Under the pieces are notes generated by a model. The model saw nothing but the letters and a program-made list of their open reading frames with translations, was not told the origin of the DNA and did no database searches. From JAVXTH01 sp036641395 (lineage in GTDB: Bacteria > Bacillota_I > Bacilli_A > Erysipelotrichales > Erysipelotrichaceae), in assembly GCA_036641395.1 (NCBI GenBank), contig JAVWEY010000007.1, positions 1 through 43,392 on the forward strand: 43,392 bases of DNA. The letters run 5' to 3'. Positions 34,494 through 42,321 of this stretch are shown piece by piece. The first letter of the stretch is position 1; each line of letters begins with the position of its first letter. The translations under genes and the position numbers were made by a program.

Positions 34494-35978
34494 ATGATAT
34501 TCATGTTTAAATTTTGCATTACTTTATTTATTTGTTTTTTCGGATTGTCCATGCAAGAAATCTATGCAACAACGAAAGAAGAAATGCCTTATGAAATAAG
34601 TAGTATAAAATCAAATGAAACAGGTTTTGAACTAAGCGGGTGGGGGATGATTGCAAATAATCAACACTTTTTAAATGATCAAACTCATTCCTATCGTATT
34701 ATTTTAAATTCAAATAAAGAACAACTTATTTTCCCAGCAACGATTCAAACTCAAGATCAAAGTGAATTAATGAAAATATTAGGTGTACGTAAGTGTAATA
34801 CAAATGAATTTAATCAAATATCAGATACATGTTGGTATGATTACAAAAATGTAGGATTTAAAACGCTAATACCATATCACATGCTTAAAATGGATACTGA
34901 ATATAGTGTATCTCTTGAAATAACCGCAAAAAGCACGGGAAGTGTTAAAACAATCATTCTGTATTATCCAACTGAAGTGCCAATAACTCATATTGATCGT
35001 GTGTATGAATATCGTGCTATTTCTTCTTTAGAAGATACCTCATTAATGGTAAGTTATTATGATGTATTTGTAAGAGTAAAGCCTGGTATTAAAAACAGTT
35101 GGTATCGTACTAATAATGCTTGTAGTGTAAGTCATGGTAATAAGCTTTACTTTAAAGATAGATCACATTTTAATCAGATATATGAAAGACGTATCGTTAA
35201 TGGAACAACTCATTATCGTTTAGCAGGGAATGAAGCTGGATGTGAGCGAAAGCATCGAATTATTCAAGAGGGAACAGCGATTTCACCAGCATGGATTGCT
35301 AGCTCTTTTGTTGAATATAACGGTAAGCCTTTAACAATCAAAACATTTCTTAATAATAAACCTCCGGTTTTAAAGATTCATCAAAATCCAATCATTACCC
35401 TTGATCATGTTGATACATTTAACCCATTTGAATTTGTAAGTGCTTATGATAAAGAGGAAGGGGACTTAACCAGTAAAATTAATAAACTTAGTGGTCAAAT
35501 CATTAAAAACATTGGAACTTATGAACTGATTTTTGAAGTTCGCGATAAATATGGTCTTAGTGATACAAAAAAAATGATTGTTACAGTAAAAGAAAATCCA
35601 AATACACCACCATGGATTGAAGCTTTTGATAAGACTGTATATCAATATGTACCGTTTGATTATTTAAAAGATATAAAAGGAGAAGACAAAGAGGATGGTA
35701 ATATTAATCATCGTCTAACTTATAACGGAGAAGTTGATATTAAAAAAATAGGAGAATATATATTAACATATCATGTAAAAGATAGTAAAAATTTACAGAC
35801 GGATAAAACGATTAAAATTATTGTTATAAAAAATCCTAGAGAAAAAATAAGATACATTGATAAATATCGACCATGGTATAAAGAAATGTTACCAATCAAT
35901 TGGAAAGACAAATATGAACGATTGTTAGATCAACTACAACAAGAGAGAAGTATCATCACTGAAGATATAGACTCATAA
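34494..35978 (+). CDS. Secreted protein with two DUF5011-type Ig-like repeats
   Basis: Exported protein of 494 residues. A signal peptide (1-25, ending IYA) is followed by an unrecognised beta-rich region with four cysteines (C101, C113, C210, C250; possibly two disulfides), then two Ig-like repeats of DUF5011 type: about 290-367 (ending YELIFEVRDKYGLSDTKKM) and about 372-447 (ending YILTYHVKDSKNLQTDKTI). The C-terminal 45 residues are charged. There is no LPXTG, LysM or membrane anchor, so it is probably released or held non-covalently. AGGGGG lies 7 nt before the ATG. It is monocistronic. A surface or matrix role is inferred from the repeats only. Confidence 0.85.
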   Translation: MIFMFKFCITLFICFFGLSMQEIYATTKEEMPYEISSIKSNETGFELSGWGMIANNQHFLNDQTHSYRIILNSNKEQLIFPATIQTQDQSELMKILGVRKCNTNEFNQISDTCWYDYKNVGFKTLIPYHMLKMDTEYSVSLEITAKSTGSVKTIILYYPTEVPITHIDRVYEYRAISSLEDTSLMVSYYDVFVRVKPGIKNSWYRTNNACSVSHGNKLYFKDRSHFNQIYERRIVNGTTHYRLAGNEAGCERKHRIIQEGTAISPAWIASSFVEYNGKPLTIKTFLNNKPPVLKIHQNPIITLDHVDTFNPFEFVSAYDKEEGDLTSKINKLSGQIIKNIGTYELIFEVRDKYGLSDTKKMIVTVKENPNTPPWIEAFDKTVYQYVPFDYLKDIKGEDKEDGNINHRLTYNGEVDIKKIGEYILTYHVKDSKNLQTDKTIKIIVIKNPREKIRYIDKYRPWYKEMLPINWKDKYERLLDQLQQERSIITEDIDS

Positions 35979-35989
35979 CCTATATCTTC
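35961..35989 (+). repeat. 10-bp hairpin at the end of the secreted-protein gene
   Basis: GAAGATATAG (35961-35970) and CTATATCTTC (35980-35989) form a perfect stem with a 9-nt loop that includes the stop codon. No T run follows, so it is a weak terminator or an mRNA-stabilising hairpin. Confidence 0.6.
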
Positions 35990-36198
35990 AATATACATTA
36001 CTTCGCATAATACTAATTATGTAACATTTTATATTATGATTCTTTATAAGATATACTAAGATTCTAATCTTTATTGTCGATAAGACTTAATTCACAATTC
36101 ATTTTATATAATATATAAACGATTCTAATTTTATTAATTATGCTTCTTATTTGTTTCAACTTATAAAAAAGTTTAATAAATCAAATAATGTGTAAGCT

Positions 36199-36254
36199 GT
36201 GAGAGCAATCGAATGACTTAAACAAAGGCAATTACCCACCTCGATTGCTCTCAC
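36199..36254. repeat. Perfect 14-bp inverted repeat, 28-nt loop
   Basis: GTGAGAGCAATCGA (36199-36212) and TCGATTGCTCTCAC (36241-36254) are exact inverted copies. The 56-nt unit is much richer in G and C than its surroundings. It has no T run on either strand, so it is not an ordinary terminator. It could be a structured RNA, a recombination or protein-binding site, or a small mobile-element remnant. Confidence 0.85.
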
Positions 36255-36385
36255 GACGCCTTATTATCTATAAAATTGTTATATAGTATGATTAAATGAT
36301 TGAAATGTTAAATAAAACAGTTAATTACAATGTGTATCGACTTTTTTTATGAAAATTCTATCATTTGTTTAGGATGGATTTTCTT

Positions 36386-36414
36386 ATTAAAAAAAGCACT
36401 TCAATAAGTGCTTT
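36386..36414 (-). terminator. Terminator of mrp
   Basis: AAAGCACTT (36393-36401), loop CAAT, AAGTGCTTT (36406-36414); on the minus strand the stem is followed by a T run. Confidence 0.92.
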
Positions 36415-36417
36415 GGA

Positions 36418-37260
36418 TTATTTTAATTTGCTTAATAATTGATCAACTGCAGGTTTCATCATTTCATCAATCTTATTTTGTATGGATGCTTCAAAATCAT
36501 CATCTTTATTTAAATTCGCAATTGAATCTAACATTGGTAATTCACATAATAAACTTAATTCATTCTGATCGAGGAACGCCTGTGTATCATCTTTTTGATG
36601 AATCGAAATATGTTTACCACAATCAGGACATACAATATAACTCATATTTTCTATGACACCTAATACTTTGATTTCCATCTCTTTGCACATATTAATTGCT
36701 TTCGATACGATCATTGAAACCATAGGTTGCGGTGTTGAGACCATAATGACACCAGTTAATGGAATGCTTTGCATTAGGGTTAAGGCAACATCACCTGTTC
36801 CAGGTGGCATATCGATGAATAAAAAGTCTAATTCACCCCAAATAACATCAGTCCAAAACTGCTTCACAGCATTTGAAACAATTGGACCACGCCAAACGAC
36901 TGGTTTATTTTCTTCTTCGATTAAGAAATTTAATGACATAACTTTAATTCCATCTTTATCAATAACTGGTTCAATCGCATCATTACTACCATATGCTTGT
37001 TCATGTTCAAGTGATAATAATCGTGGAATACTAGGACCGGTAATATCTGCATCCATAATTCCAACACGATAACCACTCTTTGCAAATTGTTTCGCAAGTA
37101 AAGCAGAAACTGAAGACTTCCCTACGCCGCCTTTTCCACTCATGACACCAATCACATATTTGATTTTATTATTAGGGTTATTCTTGATGCCACAACTCTC
37201 TTCATTCTTACCACAAGTCCCTTTACTAGGACAACTATTACAATCTGACATTCTCTTCAC
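36418..37260 (-). CDS. mrp: Mrp/NBP35-family iron-sulfur carrier ATPase
   Basis: P-loop ATPase that carries Fe-S clusters to apoproteins. The 280-residue protein has the deviant Walker A KGGVGKSS (43-50), DADITGPS and a CPDC pair near 190 that binds the bridging cluster in ApbC-type dimers. The N terminus has four cysteines (C7, C10, C16, C23), resembling the NBP35 type rather than the DUF59-fused Mrp of Bacillus. AAGGAGTG precedes the ATG. The cell has at least two Fe-S enzymes here, IspG and IspH, that could be clients (inference). Confidence 0.93.
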   Translation of the reverse strand: MKRMSDCNSCPSKGTCGKNEESCGIKNNPNNKIKYVIGVMSGKGGVGKSSVSALLAKQFAKSGYRVGIMDADITGPSIPRLLSLEHEQAYGSNDAIEPVIDKDGIKVMSLNFLIEEENKPVVWRGPIVSNAVKQFWTDVIWGELDFLFIDMPPGTGDVALTLMQSIPLTGVIMVSTPQPMVSMIVSKAINMCKEMEIKVLGVIENMSYIVCPDCGKHISIHQKDDTQAFLDQNELSLLCELPMLDSIANLNKDDDFEASIQNKIDEMMKPAVDQLLSKLK

Positions 37261-37279
37261 TCCTTAAATGTTCTTACAA

Positions 37280-37308
37280 ACTATACATTTTCTTACTATA
37301 TTTGTCAA
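37280..37308 (-). promoter_or_regulatory. Promoter of mrp
   Basis: On the minus strand TTGACA (37308-37303), 17-nt spacer, TATAGT (37285-37280). The -35 lies within TTTGTCAAA on the plus strand, which also fits the Spo0A-box consensus. Confidence 0.75.
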
Positions 37309-37316
37309 ATAATGAA

Positions 37317-38501
37317 CTATTTCAATTTATCTAATACGGAAGAACCAATTTTGGGCGCTTCAACCTCAAAATTATCAGCAATTGTTGCACCAATTGTCGC
37401 AAAATTATCACTGATTGGTAATAAACCATGCCCCTTCATCATTGGTGAATAAGCAAGGAAAGGTACCATTTCTCTAGTATGATCAGTACCTATATAAGTA
37501 GGATCATTTCCATGATCGGCCGTAATAATTAATAAATCATCATCTTTTAATTCTTTTATGAGTAAGCCCAATTTTTCATCAAACATTTCTAGTTCTTTTC
37601 CATAACCGAATACATCACGACGATGACCCCATAATGCATCAAAATCAACTAAATTCACAAAACATAGACCAGTGAAATCTTTTTTCATAATATCAATTGT
37701 CTGTTCCATTCCTTGAACACTACTTTTTGATTTATAAGCTTCACTAATCCCTTCCCCATCAAATATATCTTTAATCTTTCCAACACTTATCACATCATAA
37801 CCACTTTCTTTAAGACAATCTAAAGTTGTCTTTCCAAATGGTTTTAATGCATAATCATGACGATTGGCAGTACGTTTAAACTCTCCAGGTTTATTTCCTA
37901 GATAAGGACGTGCTATAACTCTCCCTACCATCCATTCTTTTTTCATTGTTAATTCTCGAGCAATCGCACAACAACGATAAAGTTCATCTAAACCAAAACT
38001 TTCTTCATGTCCACAAATCTGTAAAACACTATCTGCCGAAGTATAAACAATCATTTTTTTGTTATTAATTTCTTCTAAAGCTAATTCATCTAATATTTCA
38101 GTACCACTAGCCGCTTTATTACCAATAATGGAATGGCCGGTGCGTTTTTCTAGTTCTTTAATTAATTCTTCAGGAAAACCATGGTCCGTAAAGGTATTAA
38201 AAGGAGTTGTAATATGTAATCCCATCATCTCCCAATGACCACTCATCGTATCTTTACTGCAGGATGCTTCCTGTAAACGGGTGTAATAAGCAAGTGGTTG
38301 ATCTACACTATCAACATGTTTTAATGGATGAAGATTGGCAAGTCCTAATGATGCAAGATTGGGTATGTGAAAAGGATTCATTGCCTCATCAATATGGCCT
38401 AAAGTATCAACACCATAATCTCCATAATCACCCGAATCAACTGCTGCACCAACTCCTAATGAATCTACTACAATGGTAAATATTCTCTTATATTTTTTCA
38501 T
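37317..38501 (-). CDS. deoB: Phosphopentomutase
   Basis: Interconverts (deoxy)ribose 1- and 5-phosphates in nucleoside catabolism. The 394-residue protein belongs to the alkaline-phosphatase superfamily, with metal-binding VVDSLGVGAA near the N terminus, the SGHWEMMG phosphoacceptor region and TADHGNDPTYIGTDHTRE near the C terminus. GGAGGG precedes the ATG. Its ATG overlaps the xerD stop (ATGA), and the xerD-deoB order matches Bacillus ripX-drm. Confidence 0.97.
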   Translation of the reverse strand: MKKYKRIFTIVVDSLGVGAAVDSGDYGDYGVDTLGHIDEAMNPFHIPNLASLGLANLHPLKHVDSVDQPLAYYTRLQEASCSKDTMSGHWEMMGLHITTPFNTFTDHGFPEELIKELEKRTGHSIIGNKAASGTEILDELALEEINNKKMIVYTSADSVLQICGHEESFGLDELYRCCAIARELTMKKEWMVGRVIARPYLGNKPGEFKRTANRHDYALKPFGKTTLDCLKESGYDVISVGKIKDIFDGEGISEAYKSKSSVQGMEQTIDIMKKDFTGLCFVNLVDFDALWGHRRDVFGYGKELEMFDEKLGLLIKELKDDDLLIITADHGNDPTYIGTDHTREMVPFLAYSPMMKGHGLLPISDNFATIGATIADNFEVEAPKIGSSVLDKLK

Positions 38502-39403
38502 TTCTGATTGCCCTCCTTATTGGCATGGGGGTGAAACGTTATGTAAGCATCTTTTAATCGTTTATTTTGTACGTGTGTATATATTTGAGTCGTTGAAATA
38601 TCTTGATGTCCTAGTAATTCTTGAACTACTTTTAAGTCTGCTCCCCCATCTAAAAGATGGGTCGCAAAACTATGACGGAAACTATGTGCTGATAAATGCT
38701 CATTCATATTCTCTTTCGCTATTCTTGTCTTTATTAAGTGATGAATATATTGTCTTGTTAAAGGGTGATTTAAATGATTAATAAATAAGAAAGGACTTCG
38801 TTTCTTTTCCCAATTAATGCGAACAAAATTCAAATATTGATTTAACAATTCAATCGCTTTTTGATTAATTGGGATCATTCGTTCACGATCTCCCTTACCA
38901 ATACATTTCAAATAACCTTGTTCAAGATGAATCTGACTTAATTTTAAAGAACAACACTCACTTACTCTTAAACCACAACTATAGAGCAATTCCAAAATAG
39001 CATGCTCATAAATATCTTGATCACTATCATCAAAATCATCTAAAAGGACTTGGATATCATGTTCGTTAAAGTAATTTGGTAGTTTACGTGAAATTTTATG
39101 ATTATGAAGATAGATACTAGGATCGACAATCTTTGGATATGTAAATGTAATATACTGATGAAAACTTCTTAACGTCGCTATTAAGCGATTCATGGAAGCG
39201 GCTTTTTTCTTTTTATTCTGAAGATTGATAAAGTCTTGTATAAGTTCAAAATTAATTGCCTCCATGTCACTTATTTCACGGTTATTTAAAAAAGTAGCAT
39301 ATAGTTTTAAATCACTTTGATAGGAGCGAATTGTTGCCATTTGCTTTTGATCAACAACCGATATGTGATGAATATAATCTTCAATTGCATTTTTAACTTG
39401 CAT
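38498..39403 (-). CDS. xerD: Site-specific tyrosine recombinase XerD
   Basis: Chromosome-dimer resolvase acting at dif with a XerC/CodV partner. The 301-residue protein has an N-terminal SAM-like domain and the complete catalytic set R146, K170, H240, R243, H266 and Y275 (CGLRVSE, HSFRHSFATHLL, LLGHQDI, IYTHV). The ATG at 39403 has GGTGAT upstream; a GTG at 39412 is also in frame. Synteny with spoIIM and deoB identifies it as the housekeeping XerD rather than a phage integrase. Confidence 0.94.
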   Translation of the reverse strand: MQVKNAIEDYIHHISVVDQKQMATIRSYQSDLKLYATFLNNREISDMEAINFELIQDFINLQNKKKKAASMNRLIATLRSFHQYITFTYPKIVDPSIYLHNHKISRKLPNYFNEHDIQVLLDDFDDSDQDIYEHAILELLYSCGLRVSECCSLKLSQIHLEQGYLKCIGKGDRERMIPINQKAIELLNQYLNFVRINWEKKRSPFLFINHLNHPLTRQYIHHLIKTRIAKENMNEHLSAHSFRHSFATHLLDGGADLKVVQELLGHQDISTTQIYTHVQNKRLKDAYITFHPHANKEGNQK

Positions 39404-39419
39404 AAATATCACCAGTGAT

Positions 39420-39428
39420 ATTATATCA
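39420..39428 (-). promoter_or_regulatory. Extended -10 promoter of xerD-deoB
   Basis: On the minus strand TGATATAAT (39428-39420), an extended -10; no clear -35. Confidence 0.6.
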
Positions 39429-39459
39429 GTTCTTTCATCATTTTGCTATCGGTTTACTT

Positions 39460-40065
39460 TCACATTAAATTAAATACTTTGATTAATTCAATCACAATTG
39501 TTGATTTTAAATAAGCAGCTATCAGTACAATAACAAAAGAAATAAAGATATCATTTAAAATACTATTACATAGTTTTTTAAAATTAAGTTTTTCTCGATT
39601 TGAGCAACTGTATACAATATACATTGATAATTGAATTGCTGCAGCTGAAATTAAAAAAGTAGAAGCTAAATCTAGTAGTACTTGTGGAAATAAAGTTAAA
39701 AAGATACCTGCTAATCCTTTCAAATGATAAGTATAAACAAACAAAGCACATGAAAATCCAATCTGAAGGCCCTTAGAGAACGCTAGAAAGGCAATCATTG
39801 GAATTCCTAACAAAGATGTGCCTAATAAGAAAACGCCTAAGCAATAGAGTATACCGATTAAAAACTGATGAACAAAATAAGTATACTTATCAATTCCTTG
39901 ATTCATGTATGTTAAATAAGAAGAGAATTCTTTCATATCAGTTAAGTTAATATAACGAGAAAAAAAGATTCCAGATATAAAACCTGAAATCATTAAAATC
40001 ATTAAAAAAAGATATACATTCTTATATTTTTTAAGAAATCCATTATACTGTTTCCATACTTTCAT
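39460..40065 (-). CDS. spoIIM: Stage II sporulation protein M
   Basis: Integral membrane component of the SpoIID-SpoIIM-SpoIIP engulfment machine. The 201-residue protein has about five membrane segments, a SpoIIM/DUF95 topology and the motif LFPQVLLDL...FLISAAAIQL. AGGTGAT lies before the ATG. Its upstream region has an exact Spo0A box. spoIID and spoIIP are not in the window. Confidence 0.92.
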   Translation of the reverse strand: MKVWKQYNGFLKKYKNVYLFLMILMISGFISGIFFSRYINLTDMKEFSSYLTYMNQGIDKYTYFVHQFLIGILYCLGVFLLGTSLLGIPMIAFLAFSKGLQIGFSCALFVYTYHLKGLAGIFLTLFPQVLLDLASTFLISAAAIQLSMYIVYSCSNREKLNFKKLCNSILNDIFISFVIVLIAAYLKSTIVIELIKVFNLM

Positions 40066-40080
40066 ATAATCACCTACTAA

Positions 40081-40127
40081 ATTATATGAAAGATACTACA
40101 TATTAAGTATTTAAAAGATTCGACAAA
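40081..40127 (-). promoter_or_regulatory. spoIIM promoter with exact Spo0A box
   Basis: On the minus strand TTTGTCGAA (40127-40119) is a perfect match to the 0A box TTTGTCRAA. A TATAAT (40086-40081) lies downstream, with a poor -35. The predicted start near 40074 puts the box at about -45 to -53, a typical activating position. Confidence 0.6.
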
Positions 40128-40132
40128 CTTCT

Positions 40133-41287
40133 TTATTTCTTTTTTAAATTATTCGCATAAATGAAATTAGCACCAGGTATTGTCTTATTTAATTCTTCAA
40201 GAATATTTAAAGATGTTTTCTTATGAAAAATATTAATCTGTTCCATTGGATTATTTGAAGAATATAAGGAACCTAAACCAATGCCTAAATGTCGAATCTC
40301 CTTTTGAATTACATTTTGATCAAACAATAACATAGCATGTTCTAAGATAGTTTGGTAATCGTTGGTATAATTATCAATACTACAACTTCTAGATACATTA
40401 GAAAAATCATAATATCGAATTGTAATCGTAATAAGTTTACCTTTAATATCATCTTCAACTGCTCGTTTACTAAGTTTTAAAGCCAATTGCTTAAAGGTAG
40501 TTTTAACCTCATCATAATCTAAAATATCTGTATTTAAAGTTGTAGATTGAGAAATAGATTGAACACTTGTGTTATAAGATAAAATATTACTATCATTTCC
40601 TCTTGCACATTGAATCGTATGATAAGCATGTTTCCCTAATAATGTCATAATCTTTAATTCATTTTGTGGATTAGCTAAATCTCCAATTGTTTCAATTCCC
40701 TTTTCAATTAAAAGTGGTGCTGTTTTCTTTCCTATTCCATACATTTGAGATATTGGAAGTGGCCATAATTTCTTTTTAATCTCTTGTTTTCTTAAAATTG
40801 TTATTCCTAAAGGTTTATGCATATCGCTCGCCATTTTAGCTAAGAATTTATTAGGTGCAACCCCAATACTACAAGGTAAACGTAGCTCATCTAATAACTG
40901 TTTTTGAATGGTCCATGCTAAATCAAGGGGACGTTGGTAGTTCTTTATAATATCCGTTACATCAATATAACATTCATCAATACTCGCCGGTTCAATATAA
41001 GGGGTGAAAGTACGAATAAAATTAAAAAAACGATTTGATAACTCTTCATACCATGCGAAATCACCCTGAAGTATGATTAACTTAGGACATAGAGATTGTG
41101 CCATCGCAAGTGGCATAGCACTATGTACACCATAGCTACGTGCTTCATAGTTTGCAGTTGATACTACACTTCGTCTACTTAAGCCTGCTACCGCCACTGG
41201 TTGTCCATCTAATGCTGAATTACGCATAATTTCTGCGCTCGCATAAAAGGAATTCAAATCAATATGAAAGATTACATGTCCTGCCAT
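40133..41287 (-). CDS. dinB: DNA polymerase IV (Y-family)
   Basis: Translesion polymerase. The 384-residue protein has the catalytic D10 (HIDLNSFYASAE), D104 and E105 (SIDECYID), helix-hairpin-helix segment (MYGIGKKTAPLLIEKGIETIGDL) and the little-finger domain. No obvious beta-clamp motif is seen at the short C terminus (NNLKKK). AGAGGTGG precedes the ATG. It stands between spoIIM and spo0A. Confidence 0.96.
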   Translation of the reverse strand: MAGHVIFHIDLNSFYASAEIMRNSALDGQPVAVAGLSRRSVVSTANYEARSYGVHSAMPLAMAQSLCPKLIILQGDFAWYEELSNRFFNFIRTFTPYIEPASIDECYIDVTDIIKNYQRPLDLAWTIQKQLLDELRLPCSIGVAPNKFLAKMASDMHKPLGITILRKQEIKKKLWPLPISQMYGIGKKTAPLLIEKGIETIGDLANPQNELKIMTLLGKHAYHTIQCARGNDSNILSYNTSVQSISQSTTLNTDILDYDEVKTTFKQLALKLSKRAVEDDIKGKLITITIRYYDFSNVSRSCSIDNYTNDYQTILEHAMLLFDQNVIQKEIRHLGIGLGSLYSSNNPMEQINIFHKKTSLNILEELNKTIPGANFIYANNLKKK

Positions 41288-41308
41288 AAGCCACCTCTAA
41301 TTAATTCT

Positions 41309-41314
41309 ATTATA
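41309..41314 (-). promoter_or_regulatory. Candidate -10 of dinB
   Basis: TATAAT on the minus strand 22 nt upstream of the ATG; no good -35 and no LexA box was seen. Confidence 0.35.
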
Positions 41315-41340
41315 ACGGATTTAAGTTATTTATCCTAGTA

Positions 41341-42174
41341 TTAACGAAATGATTTCACAATATGGTTACTCTTTTTTAATTTATGTTCTAATCTAAGTTT
41401 ATCCGATATCATTGCTATGAATTCAGAATTTGTTGGTTTTGCTTTACTAGCAGATATCGTATAACCAAAAATTTCATCAATTGCATCAATATTACCACGA
41501 TTCCAAGCGACCTCAATCGCGTGACGAATCGCTCTTTCAACACGCGATGAAGTAGTTAGGTACTTTCTTGCAATTTCAGGATATAATACTTTCGTTATTT
41601 GACCGAGAAAATCAACGTTCAAATATGTTTCTATAATCGCCGTTCTAAGATACATATAACCTTTTATATGAGCTGGTATTCCAATTTCATGTAGAACTGA
41701 TGTTATTTCACTTTCAAGTTCTAATTTCATTAAATTATCTGTTTCTACTTTATCATCATATGGTATTTCATTATATAGATTATTAACATCTTTATTAGAA
41801 TAACCAATAATAAAATTAAGTTTATCTAATAATTGAGTAATTGCAAATGGTTTCATTAATATATAATCTACTTTTTCACCTTGAATTTCTCTTACAATTA
41901 ACTCATTAATAAAGGGTGTGGTACATATAATATGATCTACACGACAATTATTTTCTTTTAATTCATGAAGGACTTGAATTCCATCTTTTTCTGGCATAAT
42001 TAAATCTAATATTAAGATATCAATATGTTGATTTGAAATTTCTTTTAAACATTCAACACCGTTACTGGCACTACCTATCACTTGATACGTTTTACTCTTA
42101 CCAAGTGCTGTTTTCATCAATTGAATCATATCTTTACTATCATCCGCAATATAAACCTTTAAATTTTCTTTCAT
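41341..42174 (-). CDS. spo0A: Sporulation master regulator Spo0A
   Basis: Response regulator that commits the cell to sporulation. The 277-residue protein has a receiver domain with D11, D12, phosphoacceptor D57 (LILDLIMP) and K108 (MKPF), then the Spo0A-specific DNA-binding domain with HIKGYMYLR, ITKVLYPEIA and SRVERAIRHAIEVAW. The ATG at 42174 is 7 nt from GGAGGT (42187-42182); the ATG at 42177 would add one residue. It lies downstream of spoIVB in the conserved spoIVB-spo0A order. A partial 0A box (TATGTCGAT, near 42232-42240) lies upstream. Confidence 0.97.
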   Translation of the reverse strand: MKENLKVYIADDSKDMIQLMKTALGKSKTYQVIGSASNGVECLKEISNQHIDILILDLIMPEKDGIQVLHELKENNCRVDHIICTTPFINELIVREIQGEKVDYILMKPFAITQLLDKLNFIIGYSNKDVNNLYNEIPYDDKVETDNLMKLELESEITSVLHEIGIPAHIKGYMYLRTAIIETYLNVDFLGQITKVLYPEIARKYLTTSSRVERAIRHAIEVAWNRGNIDAIDEIFGYTISASKAKPTNSEFIAMISDKLRLEHKLKKSNHIVKSFR

Positions 42175-42196
42175 CATAATTACCTCCGCAAACAGT

Positions 42197-42202
42197 ATTA
42201 TA
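42197..42202 (-). promoter_or_regulatory. Candidate -10 of spo0A
   Basis: TATAAT on the minus strand 22 nt before the ATG. I could not find a convincing -35 or SigH motif. Confidence 0.4.
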
Positions 42203-42273
42203 GAGGAAAGATTGTGCATAATATGGCTAAATATGTCGATAAACTACCATTTGTTGTATATTTTAGAAGTTTC

Positions 42274-42307
42274 AAAAAAAATAGAAACGTAATTTGTTTA
42301 CGCTTCT
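42274..42307 (-). terminator. Terminator of spoIVB
   Basis: AGAAACGTAA (42283-42292) and TTACGCTTCT (42298-42307) pair with one G-T pair; on the minus strand a run of T follows (42281-42274). It separates spoIVB from spo0A. Confidence 0.9.
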
Positions 42308-42321
42308 ATCCTGTTATCGAC

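Larger units (their letters stand above)
35979..36417. other. Gene-free intergenic stretch of 439 nt
   Basis: Very AT-rich sequence between converging genes with no credible coding frame, tRNA or riboswitch. It holds the right arm of the stop-codon hairpin, the perfect 14-bp inverted repeat at 36199-36254, and the mrp terminator at its right end. TATAAT-like strings occur but none is convincingly placed. Confidence 0.8.

Noticed and set aside
36653..37072. Antisense reading frame over mrp
   Set aside because: It lies fully within a well-supported gene, has no ribosome-binding site and resembles no family; similar antisense frames over nptA and der were discarded for the same reason.
38498..39403. 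Phage integrase
   Set aside because: Length, complete XerD pattern and the spoIIM-xerD-deoB neighbourhood identify the housekeeping recombinase; no phage genes are nearby.
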